Assembly (NCBI GenBank): GCA_022701365.1
Contig: JAKUHH010000015.1
Coordinates: 1 to 58,872 of the forward strand
DNA length: 58,872 nt
Reading direction: 5' to 3'
DNA from: Mycocentrospora acerina
Lineage: Eukaryota; Ascomycota; Dothideomycetes; Pleosporales
The notes below the pieces were generated by a model. That model was not told where the DNA came from and made no database searches. It saw only the letters and a program-made list of their open reading frames with translations. Within the stretch, counting starts at the first letter, position 1. Each line of letters begins with the position of its first letter. Shown piece after piece: positions 56,801 to 58,872 of the stretch. The position numbers and the translations under genes were made by a program.

Positions 56801-58632
56801 TTACCTATAAATAGCATGTAAAGCAGGTACTAGAAAGACTGTATGCTGCTAGCCTTTAAGTAGATATTAAGAAGAGCAAGTTTCACGTTACGTGTACAAA
56901 GTACCTTAGTTACATGTTAACTAATAAAGGCATTAAGGTTAACCTAGAAAAAGTAGAAGCTCTAAAGAACTAAGAGAGACTAACTACTATTACAGGTATA
57001 AAGTCCTTCCTAGGCTTTACTAGTTTTTACTACTAATTTATTACTACGTTTTTATAGGTTGCAAAACCCTTTATTGCACTACAGAGCCTTACAATACCTT
57101 TTGTATAGACCCTAGAGTGCAAGAAGGCTTTCTATCTCCTTAAGACTGCCTTTTTAGCAATACTAACCCTATATTATTTTAAACTAGAGTATAATACCTA
57201 GATTAAAACAGACTTATTAGACAGCGTTGCAGCAGGAGTGTTATCTTAAAAACACCCTAACAAGAAATAGTACCCTGTAGCCTTCTATAGCAAGGTCCTA
57301 TCTAGAGCTAAGCTTAATTAAGAAATTTATAATAAGGAACTTTTTGCTATTCTCTAAGCCTTCTTAAAATAAAAGGCTAAACTAACCTCTGTTTAGACCT
57401 AAGTCCTAGTCTTTTTAGACTACTGCGCCTTAGAATATTTTATAACTACTAAGGTACTTAACGCTAGACAAGCATAATAGTCTAAAGCCCTAGCCCCTTT
57501 TAATTTCTAAATTAAGTATACCCTAGGCAAGAATAATAAGAGGGCTAATATCCTTAGCTAACAAGAACAGGACCTAAGCTAGTTAAAGCTAGCCTAAGAA
57601 GATAATTAATTAAGAGTCCTACTTAGACCCTATTGTCTTTATAGCTAAATTAATACTAATCTAGCCTAGACCTACCTCTAAACTTAAATTTAATAGATAA
57701 TAACTATTAACACTTTACGCCCTAACACAACTCCTATAGCTTTTAACTCTCTAGAACTAATAGACACAGTTCTCTACAAGAACTAGTTAGCCTTTAAAGA
57801 ATAATAAGCAAAACTGCTAGATAACTATTAGATTAGTAACAGACTCTTGCTCTACTAAGATTAACTCTGCTTGTCTAGAGATTCCTTTCTATGTACCTAG
57901 CTTATTTACAAAGTACACAATTAAATCTCTACAGCGCACCCTAGCTCTAAGAAGACCTATTAGTTACTAGCCTAACAGTACTATTAGAAAGGCATAGAGG
58001 CTAGTTGTTAACAGTATGTGCAAAACTGCATCCTTTGTTGTAGAGGATATCTAAGACAGTCCTGTCTCTCTAGATACCTCTACCTATTGCCTATCCCTAA
58101 AAGACTAATGCAGCACCTGTGTATTAATTTTAAAGATTTCTTAAAGGATTAGGCTAGGTATAACTAGATTATAGTAATTATTAATTAACTGTCTAAATAA
58201 GCTATTACTATCCTATGTTACAAGATAATTAACGCCTAAGGCATAGCAAACCTGTTTGTCTAATAGGTGTACTATTTTAGACACACCCTAGACACAATTG
58301 TATTAGACTGTAGTCCTTAATTTATTTCTAGTTTCTAGTCTAAGTTCTATTAAATTATAGGTGTAAAAGTTAAGCTCTCTACTGCTTATTATAAAGAGAC
58401 AGACAGCTAAACAGAGATTATAAATAAGTATATTAATTAGAGATTGCAGCCCTTTGTATCCTTTTACTAAGATAACTAGAGTAACCTCCTACTTTTAATT
58501 AATTATGCTTAGATAACTCTCCCCTACAGCACTATTAGGATAGCCCTGTATTAGCTCTTCTTTAGTAGCAAACCTAGACTGTAATGGTCAGGCGCCCTGC
58601 CCTTGCTATTGATACTACGCAATAACCCCACT
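53811..58632 (+). pseudogene. Ty3/gypsy retrotransposon gag-pol, decayed
   Basis: Plus-strand relic following the 5' LTR. Gag is at about 53.85-55.25 kb and ends with an intact CCHC zinc knuckle (55175-55216: C-YN-C-SKLG-H-FAGK-C). The protease region is not clear. The reverse transcriptase is at about 56.43-57.10 kb: FCVDYxKLN-type segment (ICVDYCKLNNLT), CKVLPFSLCNSPATY, then AYLDNILIYLED at 56761-56796, where YLDD is expected. An RNase H region follows at about 57.2-57.5 kb. The integrase is at about 58.05-58.60 kb: FKDFLKD, a DxxP core reading DCSP, and VKLSTAYYKETDS. Domain order RT-RNaseH-integrase defines Ty3/gypsy. Dozens of TAG/TAA stops at Gln and Trp sites make it dead. The 3' LTR is not in the window. 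Confidence 0.88.
55175..55216 (+). other. gag zinc knuckle (CCHC)
   Basis: C-X2-C-X4-H-X4-C is fully preserved here, in contrast to the copy at 43.23 kb where the His and last Cys are Tyr. Confidence 0.9.
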
Positions 58633-58872
58633 TATACCAAAAGGTAAGCACAAGAATACTTAAGCAAGTNTATTAATTAGAGATTGCAGCCCTTTGTATC
58701 CTTTTACTAAGATAACTAGAGTAACCTCCTACTTTTAATTAATTATGCTTAGATAACTCTCCCCTACAGCACTATTAGGATAGCCCTGTATTAGCTCTTC
58801 TTTAGTAGCAAACCTAGACTGTAATGGTCAGGCGCCCTGCCCTTGCTATTGATACTACGCAATAACCCCACT
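58431..58872. other. 202-bp perfect duplication around one N, assembly join
   Basis: Bases 58431-58632 are identical to 58671-58872, separated by 38 bp of unique sequence and a single N at 58670. No RIP-type differences separate the two copies although the region is heavily mutated. This is what an unmerged contig overlap looks like. The second copy should not be counted as a gene or repeat. Confidence 0.9.

Overview
The window is a left chromosome end of a filamentous ascomycete (Pezizomycotina). It opens with nine perfect AACCCT telomere units at base 1. Nearly everything after that is heavily decayed repetitive DNA with the signature of repeat-induced point mutation (RIP). Long reading frames of several hundred codons are broken almost only by TAG and TAA, where CAG, CAA or TGG once stood. 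The mutation has a visible context: TCA and CCA (and their complements TGA and TGG) are almost gone, while ACA and GCA survive. Family recognition rests on motif memory, and repeat ends were placed by eye. The species cannot be fixed from the sequence; a plant-associated Dothideomycete-like fungus would fit.

Layout. 1-8.3 kb: telomere, two decayed plus-strand frames, and two large minisatellite blocks (117-bp and about 20-bp units). 8.5-14.8 kb: a very long decayed minus-strand gene of unknown family. 14.9-15.2 kb: a GC-rich array built on a 16-bp palindrome. 15.3-34.9 kb: telomere-linked RecQ-type helicase relics (a nearly full decayed copy plus two extra 5' copies), two copies of a 2.5-3.3 kb element with a coding hexanucleotide array (one inserted in the helicase), other decayed frames and short minisatellites.

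35.4-38.6 kb is a non-RIPped island. It holds an intact DUF3632-type gene and, divided by two introns and not visible as one open frame, an intact gene for a 91-residue cysteine-rich secreted protein. A sequencing gap bounded by poly-C lies beside it. 39.35-39.69 kb carries a second cysteine-rich secreted protein gene, killed by two RIP-type stops.

40-53 kb is repeat-rich and AT-rich, with four copies of a short LTR-like repeat, a truncated Ty3/gypsy copy and a Tad-like LINE relic. Inside it, 43.7-49.95 kb is a milder RIP zone with a decayed chitin-related locus: a LysM plus four CBM18 secreted protein on the minus strand and a GH18 subgroup-C (killer-toxin-like) chitinase on the plus strand, a pairing known from other fungi. 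53.5-58.6 kb is a long decayed Ty3/gypsy element (LTR, gag with zinc knuckle, RT, integrase). The window ends in a perfect 202-bp duplication around a single N, almost certainly an unmerged contig overlap.

Functionally, only the 35.9-37.4 kb island looks able to make proteins. The rest records former effector-type genes, helicases and transposons silenced by RIP.
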